Source: Acidobacteriaceae bacterium (lineage in GTDB: Bacteria; Acidobacteriota; Terriglobia; Terriglobales; Acidobacteriaceae). Taken from it: DNA of 64,000 bases. The notes below the pieces were generated by a model that saw only the letters and a list, made by a program, of their open reading frames with translations, did not search any database and was not told where the DNA came from. Shown here in pieces: positions 34,961 to 42,814 of the stretch; the first letter of the stretch is position 1, and each line of letters begins with the position of its first letter. Both the position numbers and the translations under genes were made by a program. The stretch covers positions 62,001-126,000 of the forward strand of contig CAHJWI010000002.1 in assembly GCA_903642225.1 (NCBI GenBank). The letters run 5' to 3'.

Positions 34961-35746
34961 ATGGCACAGGCCGCAGAGCAGTTTGACGCACCATCCTTTC
35001 CCAAGCAGGGGGCCATCTGGAAGCCGTTGCCTAAGGGCAAACAGGGCAAGCAGCAGGCCGCGCATACCGTGCAGACTATCCGCGCCACGCCTGACCAGGT
35101 CTTCAACCTGTACACCCGCATCGAGTTTTTGCCAGCCTGGATGGAGGGCGTCGTCTCCGTGCAGCGCCTCAGCCCCAAAAAGCTGCGTTGGCTCATGCAG
35201 GATCCCGGCACAGGCAAGCAGTTTGAGTTCGACGCCGAAGAGGTCGAGTCGGTTCCCGGCAAGCGCTATGTCTCTCGCGTCACAACAGGACCTACCGCTG
35301 GAACCACCAACACACTCACTCTGGAAGCACACCCATCAGGCCGCGGTACCGTCGCAACCTTGATCAATGTGTTCACGCTGCCGGGCGGGCTGTTTACCAA
35401 GGCTGTCACGTCTGTCGTATCACGTAGTCCCGCACAAATCACTATCGAGAATCTTAGACACCTCAAAGAGGTTTTAGAGGCCGGCGAGATCCCTTCAGTA
35501 GAGGGTCAGCCCGCGGGACGACGCGGGATCAGCGGCAAGCTCAAGCAGGTACTTTACGGCGAAAACATGCCGATGCCTCCCGGAACAAGTGATCGCGCAC
35601 GGCCTGATGACTTGCCCGAGAGCGCATCAAAGGGACCCTCGAAATGGGGAGTACTCCTGGGTTCCGCTGTAGCTGTTGCGGTGCTTGGAAGCCTGCTCTT
35701 CGTCGAGACCAAAAGCGACCCCTCCGGCGAGTCTCTGCACGACTAA
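34961..35746 (+). CDS. SRPBCC-fold membrane-tethered protein
   Basis: 261 residues, AGGAGA five bases before the ATG. Residues about 25-175 form a START/SRPBCC (polyketide cyclase/dehydrase-like) domain: AHTVQTIRATPDQVFNLYTRIEFLPAWMEGVVSVQRL and FDAEEVESVPGKRYVSRV. A Pro/Gly-rich linker leads to one C-terminal membrane segment (WGVLLGSAVAVAVLGSLLFVE). Lipid or hydrophobic ligand binding is plausible from the fold; no catalytic residues are evident. The alcohol dehydrogenase gene follows after 49 bases on the same strand. Confidence 0.8.
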   Translation: MAQAAEQFDAPSFPKQGAIWKPLPKGKQGKQQAAHTVQTIRATPDQVFNLYTRIEFLPAWMEGVVSVQRLSPKKLRWLMQDPGTGKQFEFDAEEVESVPGKRYVSRVTTGPTAGTTNTLTLEAHPSGRGTVATLINVFTLPGGLFTKAVTSVVSRSPAQITIENLRHLKEVLEAGEIPSVEGQPAGRRGISGKLKQVLYGENMPMPPGTSDRARPDDLPESASKGPSKWGVLLGSAVAVAVLGSLLFVETKSDPSGESLHD

Positions 35747-35795
35747 TGTTCGACCAAATATCTGTAGATTGCGCTGAAATGCGCTGGAGCAAGCG

Positions 35796-37004
35796 ATGAA
35801 GGCAGTATGTTGGATGGGAGCAGGCAAGGTCGAAATACAGACCGTGGAAGACCCAAAAATAATCAACCCAGGCGATGCAGTAATTCGCGTCACGCGCACC
35901 GCCATTTGCGGCAGCGATCTTCACCTCTTCGACGGCTACATTCCCACCATGGAATCCGGCGACATCCTGGGCCACGAGTTCATGGGCGTGGTTGAAGAGG
36001 TGGGCACTGCTGTCAAAAAGCTGAAACGGGGCGACCGTGTCGTTATCCCTTTCACCATCGCCTGCGGCAGCTGCTTTTTCTGCAAGACCGATCTGTGGTC
36101 GCTCTGCGATAACAGCAACCCCAACGCGCGCATCTGCGAAACCATGTATGGCTACTCGGGCTCGGCTCTCTTCGGCTACTCGCACATCTACGGCGGCTTC
36201 GCCGGCGGTCAGGCACAATACGTCCGCGTGCCCTTCGCCGACGTAGGCCCCATCAAGATTGAGTCCGACATCCCCGACGAAAAAGTCCTCTTCCTCTCCG
36301 ACATCTACCCCACCGGCTACCAAGCCGCGGAAAATGCGCAGATCAAGCCCGGCGACACCGTTGCTGTCTTCGGCTGCGGCCCCGTCGGCCTCTTCGCCAT
36401 CGCCAGCGCCTACATGTTCGGCGCGGAAAAGGTCATCGCCATCGACCGCTTCCCCGAGCGGCTCAAGCTCGCCCGCGAGTACTGCGGCGCCACAACCATT
36501 GACTACACCGCTGGCAACCCTTCCATCGTCGAAGCTCTGCGCGACCTCAGCAACGGCATCGGCCCCGACTCCATCATTGACGCTGTCGGTATGGAGGCCC
36601 ACGGAACCGACGCCGCAGCGTTCTACGACAAAATCGATCAGGCGCTGATGCTGGAGACTGACCGCCCCACCGTGCTTCGCCAGGCCATCCAGGCAGTGCG
36701 CAAGGGTGGCACACTCTCCATTCCTGGTGTCTATGGCGGCGACCTCGACAAGCTTAATTTCGGCGCTGCCTTTGGCAAGGGCATCACCATGAAGATGGGC
36801 CAAACCAACATGCACAAGTACCTTGCACCCCTGCTCAAAAGCATCGAAGACGGCAAGATCGATCCCAGCTTTATGATCTCGCACCGCGTCGGCATTGAAG
36901 ACGTCCCTGATATGTACAAGATCTGGCGCGACAAGAAAGACCGCGTGACCAAGATCGTCATCGACCCTTTCCGCGAAAAGGGAATAGACCGCCTGCGCGC
37001 CTGA
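35796..37004 (+). CDS. Zinc-dependent alcohol dehydrogenase (formaldehyde dehydrogenase-like)
   Basis: 402 residues with GGAG six bases before the ATG. Catalytic zinc ligands are in [13 protein letters not shown] (Cys) and [11 protein letters not shown] (His, Glu). The structural zinc cysteines are [15 protein letters not shown], and the Rossmann motif is [17 protein letters not shown]. The presence of a long lobe (about 110-150) and of [17 protein letters not shown] matches the glutathione-independent formaldehyde dehydrogenase/threonine-type MDR branch. It probably oxidises or dismutates short alcohols/aldehydes. A clean intrinsic terminator follows about 100 bases downstream. Confidence 0.92.
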   Translation: MKAVCWMGAGKVEIQTVEDPKIINPGDAVIRVTRTAICGSDLHLFDGYIPTMESGDILGHEFMGVVEEVGTAVKKLKRGDRVVIPFTIACGSCFFCKTDLWSLCDNSNPNARICETMYGYSGSALFGYSHIYGGFAGGQAQYVRVPFADVGPIKIESDIPDEKVLFLSDIYPTGYQAAENAQIKPGDTVAVFGCGPVGLFAIASAYMFGAEKVIAIDRFPERLKLAREYCGATTIDYTAGNPSIVEALRDLSNGIGPDSIIDAVGMEAHGTDAAAFYDKIDQALMLETDRPTVLRQAIQAVRKGGTLSIPGVYGGDLDKLNFGAAFGKGITMKMGQTNMHKYLAPLLKSIEDGKIDPSFMISHRVGIEDVPDMYKIWRDKKDRVTKIVIDPFREKGIDRLRA

Positions 37005-37101
37005 TTCCTAACTTGGCACACTTCGCGGGTAGCACCCTCTGACGGCTAAAGACAACACTCCCTGGGAAAATCTACTTTAAGTCAGCCACAACCCTGGTAG
37101 A

Positions 37102-37133
37102 AGCCCTCCGCACTCTGCGGAGGGCTATTTTTT
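37102..37133 (+). terminator. Intrinsic terminator after the alcohol dehydrogenase gene
   Basis: AGCCCTCCGCA (37102-37112) and TGCGGAGGGCT (37116-37126) form a perfect 11-bp stem with a 3-base loop, followed by A and six Ts. Confidence 0.95.
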
Positions 37134-37196
37134 CGGCCACCGATCGCATCCCGTACCGCTGCGCTACTGAGCTGCGTACTTGACCTCACTCACAAC

Positions 37197-37245
37197 CCTG
37201 TCATTCCGACCGTAGCAAAGCGTCGCGAAACCCCGCTTTCCACTA
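37197..37245. repeat. Possible dispersed intergenic repeat copy
   Basis: The stretch starting CCTGTCATTCCGACCGTAGC and continuing through a CGAAACCCCGC block resembles dispersed intergenic elements I remember from acidobacterial genomes. Only one copy is seen in this window, so its repeat nature is not shown here. Confidence 0.3.
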
Positions 37246-37269
37246 TTTGCTCCTTCCGGACCGTCCTGA

Positions 37270-38001
37270 CTAGCTCTCCGCGCCCAGCCTATAGATCGAG
37301 CAATCCTCGTACCCGCTTGTGACGTACAACCCATCCGCGCAGTGCCGTATCGTCGCCTTATCCGCATCCCGGTCCGCATGCGACAGAAACACACGCCCCT
37401 GCCACAGCAGCTTGAAGCGCGGGTGCTCCTCCTCAATCAAGCGCTTCTGCTCGTCGTTTACGTACAGCAGGTCAAGATCACCCTCCCGGCCGGCAAACTG
37501 CTTCGTCAACCGCTCCAGAAAACGATCCATCAGCACCAGATCGAACGGGTTGAATAGAAAGAGGCAGCACGGTCCCACAGGCATCCGCAGAGTCATTGCA
37601 TCCGCCTCCTCCACTCGCATGGGCGGCGTATCGTGCAACAGGTGCCAACGCTCCACGTTCTCCCGCATCACTGCAGCCAACATCGGGTGAAGCTCCACGC
37701 CCACAATGCGCCGAAACGGCATCTCCGACGCCAGCAACATCGCCCGCCCCTTACCCGCGCCCACATCCACAAACGCGGTCTGCTCCACCGGATGCACCGC
37801 CACCCCCCGCCAGTGCCCCATCACCTTCCCGAACAGCGAAGGTGCGGTCCCGTGATATGCCGTGATGTACCGGTCATGCCGGTGCCCCGTCTGTAAATCC
37901 TCCCCAGGAATCAGCGCGCCCGTCTCCGTCCCATGCTCCACATCGAACGGGTGCCTGGGCACCGGCCCACGCCTCTTCTTCACCTTAGGCGGCATCAGCA
38001 T
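37270..38001 (-). CDS. Class I SAM-dependent methyltransferase
   Basis: 243 residues. Motif I is VDVGAGKGRAMLLASEMPF, with the acidic ribose ligand in VGVELHPMLA, and the motif IV region is CCLFLFNPFDLVLMDRFLERL. The N-terminal about 60 residues are basic and contain GRHRHDRYITAYHGTAPS, a segment seen in several small bacterial methyltransferases next to the SAM pocket. No target-recognition domain is visible, so the substrate (protein, lipid or small molecule) is open. A 32-codon ORF with a strong ribosome site lies 22 bases upstream on the same strand. Confidence 0.8.
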   Translation of the reverse strand: MLMPPKVKKRRGPVPRHPFDVEHGTETGALIPGEDLQTGHRHDRYITAYHGTAPSLFGKVMGHWRGVAVHPVEQTAFVDVGAGKGRAMLLASEMPFRRIVGVELHPMLAAVMRENVERWHLLHDTPPMRVEEADAMTLRMPVGPCCLFLFNPFDLVLMDRFLERLTKQFAGREGDLDLLYVNDEQKRLIEEEHPRFKLLWQGRVFLSHADRDADKATIRHCADGLYVTSGYEDCSIYRLGAES

Positions 38002-38023
38002 CGGGCGTCTCTCACTTTATCGA

Positions 38024-38122
38024 TCAATGGACGCCCTTGTAGCTGTACCCGCCGCCCTCACGCCCATGCCGATTGCGACCCTCGGCCGCCACACAGACAA
38101 GCAACAGCTCAAGGCACAACAT
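38024..38122 (-). CDS. Small ORF (32 residues) upstream of the methyltransferase
   Basis: ATG at 38122 with AGGAG at 38136-38132, eight bases away; stop TGA at 38026-38024, 22 bases before the methyltransferase start. The peptide has a hydrophobic N-terminal half (MLCLELLLVCVAAEG) and a Gly/aromatic-rich C-terminus (GREGGGYSYKGVH). It is not recognised as a known family. It could be a leader peptide, a small secreted peptide or a chance ORF in GC-rich DNA. Confidence 0.4.
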   Translation of the reverse strand: MLCLELLLVCVAAEGRNRHGREGGGYSYKGVH

Positions 38123-38201
38123 CACTGACTTCTCCTGGCAGGCACCCGCATAGGTTCGCATGGCAACCTTGGATGCAAAGCGAAGAGAGCGGGCGTTGAA
38201 C

Positions 38202-38234
38202 AAAGAAAGGGTGCACCGCGGAACGGCACACCCT
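38202..38234 (-). terminator. Intrinsic terminator of the ribosomal-protein operon
   Basis: On the minus strand AGGGTGTGCCG (38234-38224) pairs with CGGTGCACCCT (38218-38208) with two G-T pairs and a 5-base loop, followed by TTCTTTG. It lies 22 bases after the rplI stop. Confidence 0.85.
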
Positions 38235-38255
38235 GTCCTGACTACAACAAATTGC

Positions 38256-38792
38256 TTAGTCCCGCCCTAGTTCTTCCACACCGTACCGCTCGATGTACTC
38301 TTCCGGCTCCGCCTCCAGCGCGGCATGCTGACCGGGTACGTAGTTGGGATCATCGCTCTTGACTGTGACTTTGATGTGCGCCGACACCTCGCGGAACAGC
38401 TTCACTGCAACGTGAAACTCGCCCAGCTGCTTCAGCGGTTCTGACAGCTGAATCTTGCGGCGATCCACATCGAAGCCCTGCTTCTCGAACTCTGCCGCAA
38501 TGTCCTGCGTCGTCACCGAGCCGAACAGAACGTCGTTTACGCCAACCTTGCGCTCAAACGTCATCTCCACAGCGTTCAGCCTGTCTGCCTGCTCCAACGC
38601 GCCCGCCTTGTCCTTGGCAGCCTTGCGCACGGCCGAATCCTTCATCTGCACGATGACGGCCTTATTGGACACAGTGGCCTCAATCGCCAGGCGTTGCGGC
38701 AGCAGGTAATTGCGGCCGTACCCATTGGCAACCTTCACGACATCGCCGCGGTGACCCAGGCTGTCGACATCTTCTTTCAGAATGACTTCCAT
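38256..38792 (-). CDS. rplI: 50S ribosomal protein L9
   Basis: 178 residues. The N-terminal rRNA-binding domain MEVILKEDVDSLGHRGDVVKVANGYGRNYLLPQRLA carries the invariant GYGRNYLLP motif. A long connecting helix and the C-terminal domain FGSVTTQDIAAEFEKQGFDVDRRKI follow. The protein is about 28 residues longer than usual because of an acidic C-terminal tail (AALEAEPEEYIERYG). It is the last gene of the prs-rplY-pth-rpsF-rpsR-rplI run. Confidence 0.97.
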   Translation of the reverse strand: MEVILKEDVDSLGHRGDVVKVANGYGRNYLLPQRLAIEATVSNKAVIVQMKDSAVRKAAKDKAGALEQADRLNAVEMTFERKVGVNDVLFGSVTTQDIAAEFEKQGFDVDRRKIQLSEPLKQLGEFHVAVKLFREVSAHIKVTVKSDDPNYVPGQHAALEAEPEEYIERYGVEELGRD

Positions 38793-38879
38793 GATGATTC
38801 CTCTCTGGAGAAGGCGGGTCGAGAGACCGCGCCTGGTCCATGTGGGGCTTCGCGCCCCGTCTTCAGCAAATAAGCCGCG

Positions 38880-39218
38880 TTAGAACTTGGCGGCGAAGGG
38901 CAGCAGGGCGATGTTGCGCGACTGCTTGATGGCCTGCGACAACTGGCGCTGGTGCGTGGTGCACACACCGGTCAGGCGGCGTGGCGTGATCTTGCCGCGC
39001 TCTGCAACAAAGCCCTGCAACAGGCGAACGTCGCGGTAGCTGATGGCGTCAATCTTCTCCACGCAAAACTTGCACACCTTCTTGCGACGGAAGAACTTGC
39101 GACCACCGCCACCACCCGCGGGACGGGGAGGACGTGGTGCGCCGGAGTTGTTGCCCTGGTATCCGCCACCGCCCTGTGCGGGTGCGGATGGGGTGCTGCT
39201 GGTGATTTCGTCAGCCAT
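38880..39218 (-). CDS. rpsR: 30S ribosomal protein S18
   Basis: 112 residues from the ATG at 39218, with GAAAGGA upstream. The conserved core starts at [27 protein letters not shown] and ends with the signature [30 protein letters not shown]. The two cysteines near the core start (CKFC) may bind zinc, as in some S18 paralogues. An N-terminal extension of about 45 residues rich in Gly, Pro and Ser ([15 protein letters not shown]) is unusual for S18. Confidence 0.97.
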   Translation of the reverse strand: MADEITSSTPSAPAQGGGGYQGNNSGAPRPPRPAGGGGGRKFFRRKKVCKFCVEKIDAISYRDVRLLQGFVAERGKITPRRLTGVCTTHQRQLSQAIKQSRNIALLPFAAKF

Positions 39219-39368
39219 GGTAGCTAATCCTTTCAACGTTTCGGAGCTATGCTCCCCACGTTTGGGTTCGGCGGGCCGGCACTCCAGGGTTGCGGCGAAC
39301 CCTATGAACATGCGGAAGTGCGGCGACGCGGTCCGGCGATTGTGCGGCTCCGGGGTGCGAGCCGAAAA

Positions 39369-39866
39369 CTATGCGATGGCGGGCTCGGCGAGCGATGCAT
39401 CGACCGGCGCATCATCGGTCCCAGGCTGATCGGCCTTGATCAAGTCGGCAGCAGGCGCGGACAGCGGAGCTTCGGCCTGTGTCTGCACGGGTGCAGGCGG
39501 CGGCACGTTCTGCTGCTGCGTGCTTGTCTTTACCTTGGTGTCGCGCTTGGCCTTCACCTTGGCCAGCCGCTTGTTCTCCTCATCCGTGCGAACAGTGATG
39601 AACTTGATCACCTGCTCGGTCACGCGAAGACGACGCTCCAGCTCGGCAACCAGGGGACCGTCAGCGGCAATGTGCAGCAGAACGTACTGGCCGTCCTGAA
39701 ACTTGCGAACGACGTATGCCAGACGGCGGCGGCCCAGCTTTTCCACCTGCTTCACTTCACCGTTGCCGGTCGTGACCACAGTCGAGAACCCCTCGATCAG
39801 CTTCTCGAGATCTGCCTCTTCAATGTCCGGTCGGACGATAAACATCACTTCATAGGTACGGCTCAT
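39369..39866 (-). CDS. rpsF: 30S ribosomal protein S6
   Basis: 165 residues from the ATG at 39866. Core MSRTYEVMFIVRPDIEEADLEKLIEG and LGRRRLAYVVRKFQDGQYVLLHI are typical; S6 pairs with S18 on the 30S platform, matching their adjacency here. After about residue 100 a tail of roughly 60 residues rich in Lys, then Gln, Pro and Ala (TSTQQQNVPPPAPVQTQAEA) extends the protein well past the usual 95-135. Confidence 0.96.
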   Translation of the reverse strand: MSRTYEVMFIVRPDIEEADLEKLIEGFSTVVTTGNGEVKQVEKLGRRRLAYVVRKFQDGQYVLLHIAADGPLVAELERRLRVTEQVIKFITVRTDEENKRLAKVKAKRDTKVKTSTQQQNVPPPAPVQTQAEAPLSAPAADLIKADQPGTDDAPVDASLAEPAIA

Positions 39867-39945
39867 GCGTGTGTCTGCTTTCTGCGGATTCAAGATCCGC
39901 ACCCTCGCGGAGGAGGGTATGGAAGGTAGGCGCTGCGGCGAGCGG

Positions 39946-40539
39946 TCAGGCCTCGTCGCGGCGATTAAACAGGTTCATGGCCGGGCCGATGCCCTGCGCC
40001 ACAATGGTTTCGACCGCCTCTGCCGCACGGTCGAGAGCTTCATCCAGCAACGCAAGGTCGGCCTTGCGCAGCGGTTGCAACAGGTAGTCGGAACCACCTG
40101 CGCGGATCTCGCGGCCATCCGGTGCAGAGCCCTTGCCCACACCGATCCGGACCCGGATCCACTCCTGACTGCCAAGCACACCGGTGATCGACTTCACACC
40201 GTTGTGCCCGTTGCTGCTGCCGTTCGCGCCCAGCTTGATCCTGCCAAGCGGAAAGGCCAACTCGTCGTAGAGCACGATCACGTCGTGCGCCGGACTGAGT
40301 TGCATCTCCTGAACCAGCGCGGCAACAGCATGCCCGCTCAGGTTCATAAATGTCTCCGGCTTGGCCAGCAGGCAGTCTTCGCCTGCAAGAACAGCCTTGC
40401 CGGTTAAGGCCCTGCCTCGCCGGTTTGCCAGCACTGCACCGCTGCGCTCCGCAAGACGGTCAAGTGCGAGAAAACCGGCGTTGTGTGGTGTAAAGGTGTA
40501 CTCCGGACCAGGATTTCCAAGACCGACGATCAACTTCAC
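39946..40539 (-). CDS. pth: Peptidyl-tRNA hydrolase
   Basis: 197 residues from the GTG at 40539, which starts the conserved core VKLIVGLGNPGPEYTFTPHNAGFLALD. The catalytic His is in TPHNAGF. KPETFMNLSG and VLYDELAFPLGRIKLGANGSSNGHNGVKSI carry the remaining tRNA-contact residues. It recycles peptidyl-tRNAs that fall off ribosomes. It lies between rplY and rpsF in the same operon. Confidence 0.96.
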   Translation of the reverse strand: MKLIVGLGNPGPEYTFTPHNAGFLALDRLAERSGAVLANRRGRALTGKAVLAGEDCLLAKPETFMNLSGHAVAALVQEMQLSPAHDVIVLYDELAFPLGRIKLGANGSSNGHNGVKSITGVLGSQEWIRVRIGVGKGSAPDGREIRAGGSDYLLQPLRKADLALLDEALDRAAEAVETIVAQGIGPAMNLFNRRDEA

Positions 40540-40611
40540 AACACGCTCCAGGTTTGGTTCCGGGTTGCTGAATCGATGCTCAAAACCCAGCAACCCGGAA
40601 CGGGAAACACC

Positions 40612-41298
40612 TTACTTCTTCGCTGCAGGCTTGGCGGCAGCGGCAGCGGGTGCCGCCGCTTCCTTGCCCTTGCCCTTGGTCACTTCAGGCTCACCGGCCG
40701 CGGAACCTTCAGCGGCGGTCTCGGGAACATCTTCCTTCATCATGGTCACGTGCGCCACAGTCTCGGTTGCGTCGCCCAGGAACTTGATGGAGCCGGAGTG
40801 CGGCAGGTCTGCAATGTGGATCGCACCATTGATGTCCAGTCCGCTTACGTCCACATCCAGCGACGTAGGAATATCGCCGGGCAGGCACTCGATCTGCACT
40901 TCACGCAAGATCTGATCGAGCACGCCGCCACCAACCTTCACGCCGACAGGAACGCCGGTCAGGAACACGGGAACGGAGACACGCATGGCCTTGTCCATCG
41001 CAATGCGCTTCAGGTCGATGTGCAGCAGGTGGCCCTTGATCGGCTCATACTGCCAGTCCACGATCATCGCCTTTGTCGCAACAGAATCGGCGATGTTCAA
41101 ATCGAAGATCGTATTGTGGCCAGTGTCTGAGTGCAAAATCTTCAGAATTGCCTTGGGGTCAAGCGTAATCGCCTGCGATTCCTGACCGGCGCCGTACACC
41201 ACGGCGGGAATCAGGCCAGACACGCGAACTCGGCGTGCGGCATTCTTGTTGAACTTTCCGGTACGAAGAACGCCTGCAACTGCTTGTGGGGTTGCCAT
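40612..41298 (-). CDS. rplY: 50S ribosomal protein L25 / stress protein Ctc
   Basis: 228 residues, two-domain Ctc type. The N-terminal 5S-rRNA-binding domain includes GVLRTGKFNKNAARRVRVSGLIPAVVYG and HLLHIDLKRIAMDKAMRVSVPV. The beta-rich C-terminal domain includes VQIECLPGDIPTSLDVDVSGLDINGAIHIADL. It ends with an Ala/Lys-rich tail. It binds 5S rRNA at the central protuberance. It follows prs, as in many bacteria. Confidence 0.95.
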   Translation of the reverse strand: MATPQAVAGVLRTGKFNKNAARRVRVSGLIPAVVYGAGQESQAITLDPKAILKILHSDTGHNTIFDLNIADSVATKAMIVDWQYEPIKGHLLHIDLKRIAMDKAMRVSVPVFLTGVPVGVKVGGGVLDQILREVQIECLPGDIPTSLDVDVSGLDINGAIHIADLPHSGSIKFLGDATETVAHVTMMKEDVPETAAEGSAAGEPEVTKGKGKEAAAPAAAAAKPAAKK

Positions 41299-41394
41299 GT
41301 GCTTTCCTTTCGGGCACGGTCACAGCCTCGGCTGTTCGCGCTCCCTTTGCGGCTTTCGCCGTGCTTTGCGGCAGAGCCGCGGGTTAGTGGTGCG

Positions 41395-42477
41395 TTAAGA
41401 AAACAGCGAACTCACGCTCGTCTCCATATGAATGCTCTCGATCGCACGCCCAAGCAGGCCGGCAACGGACAGCACTTTAACTTTACCAATCGCGATGGCA
41501 TCGTCACGCAGCGGGATCGTATTCGTCACAACCAGCTCCTTGAGCGGGCTGGCCGCAAGCCGTTCTGCCGCAGGACCGGAAAGCACCGCGTGCGACGCGC
41601 AGGCGTACACCGCCGTTGCGCCATTGCTCAGCAAAGCCTCAACCGTCTTTGTCAACGTTCCCGCAGTGTCGACGATGTCATCCAGAATGATGCAGTTGCG
41701 ACCGCGCACATCGCCAATCACGTTCATGACTTCGGTCACGTTAATGTCGGTGCGGCGCTTATCAACAATCGCGAGCGGCGCGCCCAGCTTCTGCGCAAAA
41801 AAGCGTGCACGTTCCACACCCCCGGCATCCGGCGACACCACCGTCAGGTCCGGCAGGTTCAGGTCGCGGAAATAACCGACCAGCACCGGCGACGCAAACA
41901 GATGATCCACCGGAATATCAAAGAAACCCTGAATCTGAGCAGCATGCAGATCGACCAGCAGCGCGCGGTTTGCTCCCGCGGTTTGCAGCAGGTCCGCAAT
42001 CAGCTTGCTTGTAATGGCCACGCGCGGCCGATCCTTGCGGTCTTGCCGCGCATAGCCGTAATACGGCATCACGACTGTAATCCGATGTGCGGAAGCACGC
42101 TTCAGTGCATCGATCATGATCAACAGTTCCAATAGGTGCTTTTCCACAGGAGCGCTGGTCGGCTGCAGAATAAATACATCAGCACCGCGAACATTCTCCA
42201 GCAGCTGAAAATGAAGCTCGCCGTCCGAGAAGTTCTGCACGCGCGTCTGGCCCAGCGGCACCCCCAGAAAGCCGCAGACCTCTTCCGCCAGCGGCCGGTT
42301 GGCGGAGCCACTGAAGATTTTAAAACGCTTGTCGTCGGCCAGGCGAGAGGACCGCTTGCGCTCCGGCGCCGGTGCCTTAACCGGGTGTTTCTCCGGGGTC
42401 TTATCGGCAGCATTGCCGTTGCCGGAAGCCTGAATAGCGGGAAAATCGAGCGTTGGCATATCGTCTTGCGGAGCCAT
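41395..42477 (-). CDS. prs: Ribose-phosphate pyrophosphokinase (PRPP synthetase)
   Basis: 360 residues. The core begins at about residue 50 (KRFKIFSGSANRPLAEEVCGFLGV). Key motifs are FSDGELHFQLLENVRGADVFI, MPYYGYARQDRKDRPRVAITSKLIADLLQTAG, DLHAAQIQGFFDIPVDHL and the PRPP loop CIILDDIVDTAGTL. The first 48 residues, Pro/Ala/Lys-rich, are an extension not found in most homologues. It makes PRPP for purine, pyrimidine and NAD synthesis, including the reaction of pncB in this window. Confidence 0.97.
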   Translation of the reverse strand: MAPQDDMPTLDFPAIQASGNGNAADKTPEKHPVKAPAPERKRSSRLADDKRFKIFSGSANRPLAEEVCGFLGVPLGQTRVQNFSDGELHFQLLENVRGADVFILQPTSAPVEKHLLELLIMIDALKRASAHRITVVMPYYGYARQDRKDRPRVAITSKLIADLLQTAGANRALLVDLHAAQIQGFFDIPVDHLFASPVLVGYFRDLNLPDLTVVSPDAGGVERARFFAQKLGAPLAIVDKRRTDINVTEVMNVIGDVRGRNCIILDDIVDTAGTLTKTVEALLSNGATAVYACASHAVLSGPAAERLAASPLKELVVTNTIPLRDDAIAIGKVKVLSVAGLLGRAIESIHMETSVSSLFS

Positions 42478-42605
42478 ATGCGGTAGAAGTCCTTTCCAAG
42501 CCGTTTAGCGTTGGGTGTGGATGCTGCCGTGATGTGCTGCCGATCTCCCTTCCCCGAATTCTGTGGTGTGCTGCCCACGCGAGGGAAAGACCGACACTGA
42601 ATGTC

Positions 42606-42680
42606 TGGTTGGGCGACCAGGATTCGAACCTGGACAAAGTGCTTCAAAGGCACTTGACCTACCATTAGTCGATCGCCCAA
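42606..42680 (-). tRNA. tRNA-Gln (anticodon UUG)
   Basis: On the minus strand the acceptor TTGGGCG pairs with CGCCCAA and is followed by an encoded CCA. D-arm, anticodon stem AGTGC/GCACT with loop CTTTGAA (anticodon TTG), variable loop and T-loop GGTTCGAATCC all fit. It lies between ispE and prs, a position often seen in this phylum. Confidence 0.95.
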
Positions 42681-42814
42681 ACGCTTACGGCGGTGGCCAT
42701 TGCGCCCCTGCCGAATGCTGCTACCAGAACCAGTGTACGAAACTTCCGCCCTGTGCCGTGTACCAATCCTGCATCCGGCTCGCATGGGGCACATGCATTC
42801 CCCGGAAACAAACA

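Noticed and set aside
35541..36884. 447-codon open frame on the minus strand
   Set aside because: Antisense to the zinc alcohol dehydrogenase; composition is Asp/Gly/Val-rich shadow text.
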